This document shows, piece by piece, positions 1-7,250 of a DNA stretch of 20,753 nucleotides. This DNA is from an uncultured bacterium (GTDB lineage: Bacteria; Actinomycetota; Coriobacteriia; Coriobacteriales; Coriobacteriaceae): assembly GCA_905216045.1 (NCBI GenBank), contig CAJMSL010000021.1, forward strand, positions 1 to 20,753, given 5' to 3'. Position numbers and translations under genes: made by a program. Position 1 is the first letter of the stretch; every line of letters starts with the position of its first letter. Under the pieces are notes generated by a model that had not been told where the DNA came from, searched no databases, and saw nothing but the letters and a program-made list of their open reading frames with translations.

Positions 1-1
1 C

Positions 2-202
2 GATGCCGAGCTAGGCGGTTATTTGGCAAGCGGAGCAACCATTAACGCCGAGCAAGTCGAGTACACGGACAGCCATGCGACGTATCGTATCGACCTCAGC
101 ATCCTAGGCCGACCGTCACGCACCTGTCTGCTCAAATGCGACATACGCGGCACCACACTACACATGTCCGAAATACAGATGCGCCCGGACAAAAGAAAGT
201 GA
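2..202 (+). CDS. C-terminal fragment of a hypothetical protein
   Basis: An open frame runs from the first bases of the window to a TGA at 200-202, giving 66 residues with no start codon visible; the 5' end lies outside the window. The fragment starts DAELGGYLASG and ends in a basic tail (MRPDKRK). It has no transmembrane segment and no motif that I recognise. The alternating polar/hydrophobic pattern around TYRIDLSIL suggests beta strands. It converges on the minus-strand gene at 225-485 with only 22 nt between the stop codons. I assign no function. The reading frame is credible because it stays open to the edge and ends just before the opposite gene, but a 66-codon open frame alone is modest evidence. 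Confidence 0.5.
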   Translation, partial: DAELGGYLASGATINAEQVEYTDSHATYRIDLSILGRPSRTCLLKCDIRGTTLHMSEIQMRPDKRK

Positions 203-224
203 TGTATGACCGAGTCGAAACAGG

Positions 225-485
225 CTAGGCATAGACTCGTCCGCCTTCGTAGGCAAAACGCAAGATAAGCGGGGCGTTATTACGCACAAAATCATCGAGT
301 TCTTTGAGGTCCACTTCGCTAAAGCCCTCGTGCGACACCCAATTGAATGCCGGCAAGATACATTCCGCCGTGTCAAAGCCCCAATCGCGTGGGCGCTCCA
401 CAACGATCTTCACCGTGTTGTCCTCACGGACTTCGGAATACGAGATTTGCGTATCGTCCTCAAGACGGACATATTCCCACATCAT
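225..485 (-). CDS. Hypothetical small acidic protein (86 aa)
   Basis: An 86-residue protein starting MMWEYVRLEDD. A GGAG ribosome-binding site lies 7 nt before the first of two tandem ATG codons, so either ATG could be used. The protein is acidic, has no signal peptide or membrane helix, and contains no cysteines apart from one in AECILP. Short beta-like stretches (DNTVKIVVERP) are followed by a likely helix (EVDLKELDDFVRNNAP), so a small globular fold is likely. It lies 54 nt downstream of dnaX on the same strand and could be co-transcribed with it; I see no strong terminator between them. In many bacteria recR or a YbaB-type gene follows dnaX, and this is neither. Family not recognised. Confidence 0.6.
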   Translation of the reverse strand: MMWEYVRLEDDTQISYSEVREDNTVKIVVERPRDWGFDTAECILPAFNWVSHEGFSEVDLKELDDFVRNNAPLILRFAYEGGRVYA

Positions 486-539
486 AAGCTCGCTCCGTTC
501 AAAGAAATCTTTTCTTGAGCAGCATACCCGCCCGCACGG

Positions 540-2996
540 TTACTCCACCGGTTTGAAGATGGTGGCCTGGCCGAAGACGTTGCGGATGAGGGCTTTGGCC
601 TCGTCCTCGGTCTGCGGGATGCTCGGGGCTGCGCCCTGGTGGCCGAAGGGGCTGCCCGCGCCGGGGTTGGACTCCCAGGGAGCTGCAGGAGCGTCCTCCT
701 CTTTGGCGACAGCCGCAGTGGGCCTGGGCGCGGGCGTCGCACCCGCCACGTCGAACGGGGGCAGATCGTCCCCGCCGGCATCGGCAGCAAAACCGCCAAC
801 CATGGCGTCGTCGTAGGGAACCTGCTCGGATTCCCACGGGGCAGGCTGCGCGACAGGTTGAGCCGTGGGAGTGGACGCGCGCTCGGGCGCACGGGGCGCG
901 GGCTCGGTCGGGAGCTTGCCCGTAGCGGGAGCGCCGGCAGGGTTGTCGGAGCGCAGCCAGGGAGCCTTGGCCAGGCCGGATGACTTGGACGCAGGCGCGA
1001 CAGGCTTGGGCGCGGGCGCCGGAGCAGCCGGTTTGGGTGCCGCGGGCTTAGGCGCCGACGGGGTCGATGCCGCTACCGGTGCCGTTTGCTGCTGCGACGC
1101 GCTGGCGCTCGAGGATGCAGGGGCCGCCGAGAACACGGGTTGCGGGTCCGCAGATGCCGCAGCCCGTGCAGATGGAGAATGCTCCTCATGTTGAGGAGCC
1201 GGCGTGCCACCCCCATCCAGGACATAGTCGACGGTGCGACGACCGAAAACCGCGCAGACCGTCGGCAGGACCACCGACTGCGTATCGGCGCGACCGAGCA
1301 TCTTAATGGCAAAAGTCGAACCCGCGGGGAACGAGACCGTAAGCTTGGAGCCGTCGTCGGCCGTGGCGCGGGCGTTGAGCAAAAGCCCTGCGTAGGAAGC
1401 CTGACGCGCCTTGACACGCTCGACGACCTCGGCCCATTTGCGCTGCAGCTCTCCGGCATCCTCGACCGCGGGCGTCTCGGCAGCACCGGCGGCGGCAACC
1501 TGGGCGGCATTGTTGGGCTGGGGCTTAGGTGCCGGAGCGGTGGCAGGCGCGGGGGCCGCAACGGGCTGAGGCGCAGGCGCTGCAGGCTTGGAGGCTGACA
1601 CGGACGCAGAACGGGGCGCAGGCTGGGCAGTCGGAACAGCAGCGCCGCGGTCCCAAGGCATGCCACCCTGGCGCGCGGACGTAGCAGCAGGGGCAGCGGA
1701 TGCCGCCGGAGCAGCAGCACGAGCGCCCGAAATGAGCGTCGGCTGCTGGGCAGCAGCGGGTACGGATGCTGCAGGCGCGGCGGCCTGAGCAGCAGCCACG
1801 CTCGCCGGCACGGCGCCGTTGGCAACCATGGCCTCCAGACGCGCCACGCGCTCGGCCAATGCCTCAATCGTTAAATCAGCCTCGGGACGCGCCAGACGCG
1901 TGCAGGCAATCTCGAGCACCAGGCGCACGTCGCTCGCGCCCCTCATCTCCAGTGCGGCATCGTCGAGCACCGTCAGCACGCGGGCCAGGCGGTCGGCAGG
2001 ATGCTCGCCAAAGGCAGCGGCCTCGGCAGCAAGCGCCTCGGCCTGCTCCGAGCCGCCCTCAAACAGCTCGGCACGGGCACCGGCAACGCAGGCAACGTAC
2101 ACGTCACGCACATGCGCCACCAGGTCGCGCGTCAGCTCAAGCAGGTCATTGCCCTCCTCGACCTGCACACGAATCAGTCCATAGAGCTCGGCAACATCGC
2201 GATCGGCAATGGCGCGGGAAAACTCGCCCAGGATCTGGTCCGAAACCTCGCCCAAAAGCGAGCGGGCGTCGTCCGCATGCACAGAACCGTTGCCAAAGAC
2301 GCTCAGCTGCTCCAGCGTGGACAGCGCGTCGCGCATGCCGCCCTTGGCATGGCGCGCCACGATAGCCAGCGCCTCGTCGTCGTAATCGAAGCCCTCCTGC
2401 TCGCACACGTATGCCAGGCGATACTCGATATCCTCGTTGCCGATGCGATGGAAATCGAATCGCTGGCAGCGCGAGAGGATGGTCTCCAGAATCTTTTGCG
2501 GGTCGGTGGTGCACAGCACAAAGATCACGTGTGCCGGCGGCTCCTCAAGCGTCTTGAGCAGCGCGTTGAACGCCGCCGTCGTGAGCATGTGGACCTCGTC
2601 GATGATCTTAATCTTGTACTTGCCGCGCACTGGGGCAAAGTTGACGGAGTTGATGATCTCCTCGCGCACGTTGTCCACGCCGGTACGGCTTGCGGCATCG
2701 AGCTCGTAGACATCCGGGTGGTTGCCCTCGGCGATGAGCTCGCACTCCTCGCAAGTACCGTCGGGCATGCAGCCGCTTGCACCCTCGGCGCGCGCCGCCT
2801 CGGCATTGCGGCACAGCAGCGCCTTGGCCAGAATGCGCGCCATGGTGGTCTTGCCCGTGCCGCGCGGTCCGCAGAACAGGTAGGCGTGGGACAGGCGCCC
2901 CTCGGTGATGGCGTGCTCGAGCGTCGAGACGATATGTTGCTGGCCCACCACGGAGTCGAAGGTGAGCGGGCGATACTTTCGGTACAACGATTCCAT
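540..2996 (-). CDS. dnaX: DNA polymerase III subunit tau/gamma (DnaX)
   Basis: The ATPase subunit of the DNA polymerase III clamp loader, which loads the beta sliding clamp and bridges it to polymerase at the fork. The 818-residue protein starts MESLYRKYRP, a classic DnaX N-terminus. Seen in the sequence: Walker A GPRGTGKT (43-50), a zinc-binding set C62/C76/C82/C85, Walker B DEVH (133-136), sensor 1 LCTTDP (161-166) and the SRC arginine-finger motif (175-177). An Ala/Pro linker (about 395-515) precedes a DnaX-type C-terminal domain (about 516-597), then a second long Ala/Pro linker and a conserved-looking end, EDEAKALIRNVFG. I chose the ATG at 2994-2996: it has a GGGGGAG ribosome-binding site 6 nt upstream and matches the family N-terminus. 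The frame stays open a further 158 codons upstream, but that stretch is antisense to the next gene. No A-rich slippery heptamer for a gamma frameshift was seen. Confidence 0.97.
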   Translation of the reverse strand: MESLYRKYRPLTFDSVVGQQHIVSTLEHAITEGRLSHAYLFCGPRGTGKTTMARILAKALLCRNAEAARAEGASGCMPDGTCEECELIAEGNHPDVYELDAASRTGVDNVREEIINSVNFAPVRGKYKIKIIDEVHMLTTAAFNALLKTLEEPPAHVIFVLCTTDPQKILETILSRCQRFDFHRIGNEDIEYRLAYVCEQEGFDYDDEALAIVARHAKGGMRDALSTLEQLSVFGNGSVHADDARSLLGEVSDQILGEFSRAIADRDVAELYGLIRVQVEEGNDLLELTRDLVAHVRDVYVACVAGARAELFEGGSEQAEALAAEAAAFGEHPADRLARVLTVLDDAALEMRGASDVRLVLEIACTRLARPEADLTIEALAERVARLEAMVANGAVPASVAAAQAAAPAASVPAAAQQPTLISGARAAAPAASAAPAATSARQGGMPWDRGAAVPTAQPAPRSASVSASKPAAPAPQPVAAPAPATAPAPKPQPNNAAQVAAAGAAETPAVEDAGELQRKWAEVVERVKARQASYAGLLLNARATADDGSKLTVSFPAGSTFAIKMLGRADTQSVVLPTVCAVFGRRTVDYVLDGGGTPAPQHEEHSPSARAAASADPQPVFSAAPASSSASASQQQTAPVAASTPSAPKPAAPKPAAPAPAPKPVAPASKSSGLAKAPWLRSDNPAGAPATGKLPTEPAPRAPERASTPTAQPVAQPAPWESEQVPYDDAMVGGFAADAGGDDLPPFDVAGATPAPRPTAAVAKEEDAPAAPWESNPGAGSPFGHQGAAPSIPQTEDEAKALIRNVFGQATIFKPVE

Positions 2997-3111
2997 GGGT
3001 GCTCCCCCGGGTATACTGAGTCTTGTTGCCGCGGCGGCCATGCGGTCGCACGGCATACTGCATTCCATAATACCCGTACGGCGAGCCCGCCGCGATAGGA
3101 GTCCAAAGAGC
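2997..3111. promoter_or_regulatory. Divergent spacer between dnaX and the YcxB-like gene
   Basis: This 115-nt spacer must hold the start signals of both divergent genes. The dnaX ribosome-binding site (GGGGGAG on the minus strand) lies near 3003-3008, and an AGGAG for the rightward gene lies at 3098-3102. Possible -10 boxes are CATAAT at 3066-3071 (plus strand) and a GTATAC-containing stretch at 3011-3016. Neither has a convincing -35 partner, so the exact promoters are not resolved. Confidence 0.35.
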
Positions 3112-3819
3112 ATGGCAGACGCAGAGAGCAACCTCGTCCCCTCCGAAGCAGCCGACCAGGTCGAGGTCGCGCTCGAGGAGCAGGCCGCAGCCGACGACGG
3201 CATCCTGTACCTCAACGAGTACCAGTACGAAAACGACCTGGTCACCGACTTCGCCCGCCTGGTCGCCTCGCCCAGGCGTCGCGGCTCGCTGTATGTCGCC
3301 GCGGCAATTGCCGCGCTCATCGGCATCGGCATGCTGGTGGCCGGCGGCAACTGGATCAAGTTTGGCGTCGTCCTGATCGTATTCGGCGCCTTTTTGGCCT
3401 GGTGGAGCAAAAACCTGCACCACACCCTCGCCCGCGACTTTATCGACGCCGTCGAGGCCGACGAGTCCATGGGTGGCCGCTATCGCCGCGTCGCCGCCAA
3501 CGAGGACGGCCTGATGGTTTGGGGCAAGAGCGGCAAGTCGCAGTTCTTCCCGTTTGAAAAGCTCGACCACGTGCTCGACGGCGAGCGCATCTTTGTGGCC
3601 ATGTTCGCCGACCAGGGCGTGACGATCCCTAAGGACACCTTTGTCCGCGGCGATGCCGAGCAGTTCGGTCCCTTCCTCAAGGCGCGCATCAACAAAAAAC
3701 TCCACATCGAGACCAAGCGCAAGAAGATGAAGGCCGAGAAGGCCGCTGCCGAAGCCAAACAGGGCGACAAGCCCCAGGAGACCAAGCGCAAGCAGAAGAA
3801 GAACAAGAAGAAGCGCTAA
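3112..3819 (+). CDS. YcxB-like membrane protein
   Basis: A 235-residue protein. An acidic N-terminal tail (1-55) is followed by two adjacent hydrophobic helices (about 58-77 and 81-98) joined by the short turn GGNW. The rest is a soluble domain (about 105-195) with the pattern of YcxB-like C-terminal domains: a residue run ending FFPFEKLDHV, then a strand, then VTIPKDTF. The end is a very lysine-rich tail (200-235) that may contact membrane lipid or nucleic acid. The ATG at 3112 has AGGAG nine nt upstream; upstream in-frame codons are antisense to dnaX. Family members are of unknown function, usually thought to be membrane-anchored. The gene precedes the kinase cluster in the same direction, with a 144-nt gap, and may be separate from it. 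Confidence 0.8.
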   Translation: MADAESNLVPSEAADQVEVALEEQAAADDGILYLNEYQYENDLVTDFARLVASPRRRGSLYVAAAIAALIGIGMLVAGGNWIKFGVVLIVFGAFLAWWSKNLHHTLARDFIDAVEADESMGGRYRRVAANEDGLMVWGKSGKSQFFPFEKLDHVLDGERIFVAMFADQGVTIPKDTFVRGDAEQFGPFLKARINKKLHIETKRKKMKAEKAAAEAKQGDKPQETKRKQKKNKKKR

Positions 3820-3874
3820 GGCCAAGCCAGACAGGCAACCTCGCATCCCGCTATCCTCCCCATGCACCCGAGCG

Positions 3875-3883
3875 TGCTACACT
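3875..3883 (+). promoter_or_regulatory. Candidate extended -10 promoter of the kinase/cell-wall cluster
   Basis: TGCTACACT fits an extended -10 box (TG-N-TACACT) about 80 nt upstream of the kinase start. No good -35 box lies at the right distance, as is common for extended -10 promoters. The longer string TGCTACACTAG recurs on the minus strand just upstream of the tRNA-Arg gene, which supports it as a promoter element in this genome. Confidence 0.4.
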
Positions 3884-3963
3884 AGCAGCATCTATGCCAC
3901 CGCGAACGGCTCGGCTCCGCGCCCGCCGCTCGCAAACGAACTTTAAACGCACGAGGGTTGGCC

Positions 3964-5817
3964 ATGCCGCTTTTCTCGCAACATACCGCCCGGTTCTCGC
4001 CGGACGTTCCCTTGGAGGGCACCAGCTCTCGCGAGCTGCTCAAGCGGTACCAGCCGCTCGAGACACTTGCGACTGGCGGTTTTGGCTCCATCGAGATCTG
4101 CCGCGACACGCACCTGCGCCGCCGCGTCGCCATTAAACGCATCCCCCTTATCAACGGCGCCGGCATGCCCGCCAGCGACATCATGGATGTCCTGCGCGAG
4201 GCGCACACTGCCGCCATGCTTCAACATCCCAACATCGTGCAGGTCATCGACTTTACACACGACACAGCCTATGCCTACCTGGTTATGGAATATGTCGATG
4301 GCATGTCGCTGGCCGAGTTTTTGCACCGCGTGGACGGCCACTCACTTACCTTTGACGAGGCCGCGGCCATTGCCGATGCCCTGGGCCAGGCACTCACCTT
4401 CGCCCATAGTAATGGCGTACTCCACCTGGACATTAAGCCCGCCAACGTGCTCATCGACCACTCGGGCAATGTAAAGCTCACCGACTTTGGCATGGCGCGA
4501 CTGTCGTCCGCCGGTGGCTTTGGCGGCTCACGCGGCGGCACCATCGGCTACATGCCACCCGAGCAGCTCGATATCGAGCCCGGCACGGTCGACGAGCGCG
4601 CCGATGTCTTTGCCCTCGCCTGTGTGATCTACGAGGGCCTGTGCGGCAGCGCTCCCTTTATGGCGGCCACGCCCGCCGACTCGCTCGACCGCATCATCGG
4701 CGGCGCCACCTATCCCAGCGAGCTGATACCACACTTTCCCCCGGGAGCCGAGGCCGCGCTCATGAGCGCGCTCTCCCCCATGCCGCAGGACCGCCCCAAC
4801 AGCATCGAGGCATTTTGCGACCAACTCCTTGCCGGTCTGGGCAGCGTGCGCGAAGGCCGTCGCAGCCTGGAGCAAATGGTTGGCGAACTTTCGGATGACG
4901 AGCAGGAACTCGACGATATCGAGCCGTCGCACTACGAGGACGACGCCATCGAGGTCGACCCCGCACTCGGCTGGGCGGGCACGCGCTGGAGCCATGCGCG
5001 CGACTACACCATGCGCACTATCTCGGCGCTAACGTGCGGCACCTTTAGCTTTTTGCTGATGCAAACGGCCGGGGTCGCGGCGCTTCCCGGCCTGGTCATT
5101 GCGGCCATCGCGATCGGAGCGGCGGCTGGCCTGGCCCCCCAGATTGGCTCGGCCATCTCGGCTGTGGGCTTTTTGGTGCTCATGGCCAACGCCACCATGC
5201 AGGCACAGGGCATCCTGTCGATGTTGCCCGTCGCGGTGATCTTTGCCGCCGCCATGTCCGGTTGGTGGATCGCCTGGGGTCGCACCGAGGCTGCCGCGAG
5301 CGCCGCGCTCACCTGTGCACTCGCGCTTGGCTGTCTGACCGGCAATACCTTCCTGGCAGCTGGGGTCACCGCCGGCGTCGCGTCATTTTGGCTCGGCCCG
5401 GCAAGCGCCGCAGCGGCAACGGGCATGGGCGCGCTTTTTGCCCGTCTGGCCACGGTCGCGCTTTCAGCCGGAGGCGTACTGGGGCTCGGTAACGTTGCCG
5501 CAGCGCTGGGAGACCCACTCCTTTGGGCTGCCTTTGTGCTGGTCGCGGCAACTGCCGCAGCGTCATCTGCGCTGCTCAATGACCATGCCAAGCGTGCCGA
5601 TCAGGGCTCAAACCTTGCCGCAATCGCCGCCATCGCTGTCACCGGCATCGGCTGCGCAGCGGCGTCCTGTCTTGCACACCATATGGAAATTGCCGGCCTT
5701 GCAGCCGCGGTCGTCGCCAAGGCGGCGGTTGCGGGAATCCTATCCTCTATAATCGTTGGGATATGCCTATATTTGCTCGGATACCAAAGAACCTATACGG
5801 AGAGTGATCTTTCGTGA
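3964..5817 (+). CDS. Membrane Ser/Thr protein kinase with HLD motif and multi-helix C-terminal domain
   Basis: A 617-residue Hanks-type kinase. Glycine-rich loop TGGFGSIE (37-44), catalytic lysine K58 in VAIKR, catalytic loop HLDIKPAN (154-161, D156), DFG at 174-176 and a MPPE motif at 197-200 in place of APE. The usual HRD arginine is Leu155, so this is a non-RD kinase; such kinases often do not need activation-loop phosphorylation. After an acidic linker (about 305-335) come roughly eight to ten hydrophobic, Ala/Gly-rich segments (about 352-606) and no PASTA repeats. The ATG at 3964 has GAGGG six nt upstream; an in-frame TTG at 3958 is too close to it. The stop overlaps the fhaA start by 4 nt. 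In other actinobacteria the locus carries pknA near pknB; this protein may fill that role, but its membrane domain differs from PknA. Confidence 0.9.
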   Translation: MPLFSQHTARFSPDVPLEGTSSRELLKRYQPLETLATGGFGSIEICRDTHLRRRVAIKRIPLINGAGMPASDIMDVLREAHTAAMLQHPNIVQVIDFTHDTAYAYLVMEYVDGMSLAEFLHRVDGHSLTFDEAAAIADALGQALTFAHSNGVLHLDIKPANVLIDHSGNVKLTDFGMARLSSAGGFGGSRGGTIGYMPPEQLDIEPGTVDERADVFALACVIYEGLCGSAPFMAATPADSLDRIIGGATYPSELIPHFPPGAEAALMSALSPMPQDRPNSIEAFCDQLLAGLGSVREGRRSLEQMVGELSDDEQELDDIEPSHYEDDAIEVDPALGWAGTRWSHARDYTMRTISALTCGTFSFLLMQTAGVAALPGLVIAAIAIGAAAGLAPQIGSAISAVGFLVLMANATMQAQGILSMLPVAVIFAAAMSGWWIAWGRTEAAASAALTCALALGCLTGNTFLAAGVTAGVASFWLGPASAAAATGMGALFARLATVALSAGGVLGLGNVAAALGDPLLWAAFVLVAATAAASSALLNDHAKRADQGSNLAAIAAIAVTGIGCAAASCLAHHMEIAGLAAAVVAKAAVAGILSSIIVGICLYLLGYQRTYTESDLS

Positions 5818-6827
5818 ACTTCCTGAACATCTTCGAGGACCACGTGGCCGGCATCTTCGGTGCCACCCGTGCCCCGTTCTCCTTTAAGAAGCTTGCCAAG
5901 CAGGCCGCTCGCGACATGGAGGATCAGACTCTGGTGATTAACGGCGTCAACACGGCGCCGGCACTCTATACCATCCTTATCGCCGCCGACGACGATCCCA
6001 TGCTCGCCCCGTTCTACCCCGAGCTTTCGCGCGAGGTCCGCGAGTTCGTGAAGGCGCAGGCCGAAAAGCGCCGCTATGTCTTTGTCGGCGAGCCCCTCGT
6101 GCGCTTTATGATCGATCCGCAGCTGCGCGCCGGCAAGTTCTCGGTCTTTGCCGAGAACGTCGATGCCCCCACGCTCGGCCGCCTGTACGAAGAAGAGCGC
6201 GCCTATCAAAACGGCCTGGGCCAGAACAACTCCGCGGCAAGCCGTGCCGCCAGCGCCCCGCGCGCCGGCCAGCAGCAGTTTGCTGCCCCGCAGCAGCAGC
6301 GCCCCGCCGCCATGCCCCAGCAGCAGCCGACGCCTCGCGCCGCCGCTCCCGACCCGCTTGCCGTGGCAGACCCCTTCGCGCCTAGCGTCCCCGACCCCGC
6401 CGCCGCACCCATCCCGGTGCCGCAGACCATCTCGCGCGACGCGCTTGCCGGCATGGGCGGAGCCGCCGCGACCGGTGCCGCCGTGGGCCTAGGCGCCGCA
6501 ACCGGCATCGCCTCCAACATGGCGAGCACTCGCGCCCCGCAGCGCCCGCTCGCCCAGCTCGTCGACGTCGTGAGCGGCGAGAGCCATAGCATCACCTCCG
6601 CACAGGTGACCATCGGTCGCGAGCGCTCAGTTTCCGACATTGCCCTGCGCGACCCCAACGTGTCGCGCCGCCACGCCCAGCTCACCTTTACGGGCTCGGA
6701 TTGGTCGATCGAGGACCTCAATTCCACCAACGGCACGCTCGTCAACAACCGCCGCATTACGCGCTGCCCGCTGCGCAACGGCGATCTGCTGACGTTTGGC
6801 CTGAGTACCTTTGAATTTAGGGGATAG
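5814..6827 (+). CDS. fhaA: FhaA-like protein (DUF3662 and FHA domains)
   Basis: A 337-residue cytoplasmic adaptor that reads phosphothreonine and is linked to peptidoglycan synthesis in actinobacteria. The N-terminal part (1-125), with FEDHVAGIFG near the start, matches the DUF3662 region of FhaA. A low-complexity Gln/Pro/Ala linker (about 135-240) follows. The FHA domain occupies about 245-337, with GRE at 268-270, the phosphopeptide-binding S284/H287 in SRRH, and NSTNG at 303-307. The GTG start overlaps the upstream kinase stop (GTGA), and GGAGAG lies nine nt upstream, so translation is probably coupled. The family role is binding phosphorylated kinase or MviN-type partners; the partner here is not visible. 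Confidence 0.93.
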   Translation: MNFLNIFEDHVAGIFGATRAPFSFKKLAKQAARDMEDQTLVINGVNTAPALYTILIAADDDPMLAPFYPELSREVREFVKAQAEKRRYVFVGEPLVRFMIDPQLRAGKFSVFAENVDAPTLGRLYEEERAYQNGLGQNNSAASRAASAPRAGQQQFAAPQQQRPAAMPQQQPTPRAAAPDPLAVADPFAPSVPDPAAAPIPVPQTISRDALAGMGGAAATGAAVGLGAATGIASNMASTRAPQRPLAQLVDVVSGESHSITSAQVTIGRERSVSDIALRDPNVSRRHAQLTFTGSDWSIEDLNSTNGTLVNNRRITRCPLRNGDLLTFGLSTFEFRG

Positions 6828-6833
6828 TCGCTT

Positions 6834-7250
6834 ATGAACATCGATATCGTCCTTTTTGCAGGCCGCATCGTCCTGGTCGCCCTGCTCTATATCTTCCTGT
6901 TCGCCGTTATGAAGACCGGCGTGGGACTTGTGCGCGGACAGCGCCGCGACTCGGCCATCTGGACAATCGATGTGGACAAGGGTCCGCGCGGCATCCGCGG
7001 CATCCACGTAGACATGCTCGGCCCCGTCATCGTCGGTCGCTCGCCATCTTCGGACATCTGCATCAACGAACCGTTCGTCTCGGCCTCGCATGCGCGCTTT
7101 TCGCTGCAGGGCCCGGCGCTCATCATCGAGGACCTCAACTCGCTTAACGGCACGCTCGTCAACGGCCGCCAGCTTGTTGAGCCCGCAACGCTGCGCGAGG
7201 GCGACGAAGTCCAGATTGGCGACGTGGTCATGAAGGTGAACCGTCGATGA
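6834..7250 (+). CDS. fhaB: FhaB-like protein (membrane-anchored FHA domain)
   Basis: A 138-residue protein with one N-terminal membrane helix (about 5-27), a short basic segment and an FHA domain (about 60-138). FHA signature residues are visible: GRS at 68-70, S83 and H86 in VSASHARF, and NSLNG at 102-106. This is the layout of actinobacterial FhaB/FipA, which recruits phosphorylated division or elongation proteins to the membrane. The ATG at 6834 is preceded by AGGGG with about 10 nt spacing, 6 nt after the fhaA stop. Its stop overlaps the start of the phosphatase gene by 4 nt (ATGA). Confidence 0.93.
   Translation: MNIDIVLFAGRIVLVALLYIFLFAVMKTGVGLVRGQRRDSAIWTIDVDKGPRGIRGIHVDMLGPVIVGRSPSSDICINEPFVSASHARFSLQGPALIIEDLNSLNGTLVNGRQLVEPATLREGDEVQIGDVVMKVNRR

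Noticed and set aside
501..520. AT-rich palindrome after dnaX as a terminator
   Set aside because: The stem is short and made almost only of A-T pairs, and it overlaps the leader of the next gene. It is too weak to call.
2001..3098. A 365-codon plus-strand frame opposite dnaX
   Set aside because: It is antisense to the conserved ATPase domain of dnaX and has no domain of its own.
2997..3470. N-terminal extension of dnaX by 158 codons
   Set aside because: The extension is antisense to the YcxB-like gene, and the ATG at 2994-2996 has a strong ribosome-binding site and the conserved MESLYRKYRP start.
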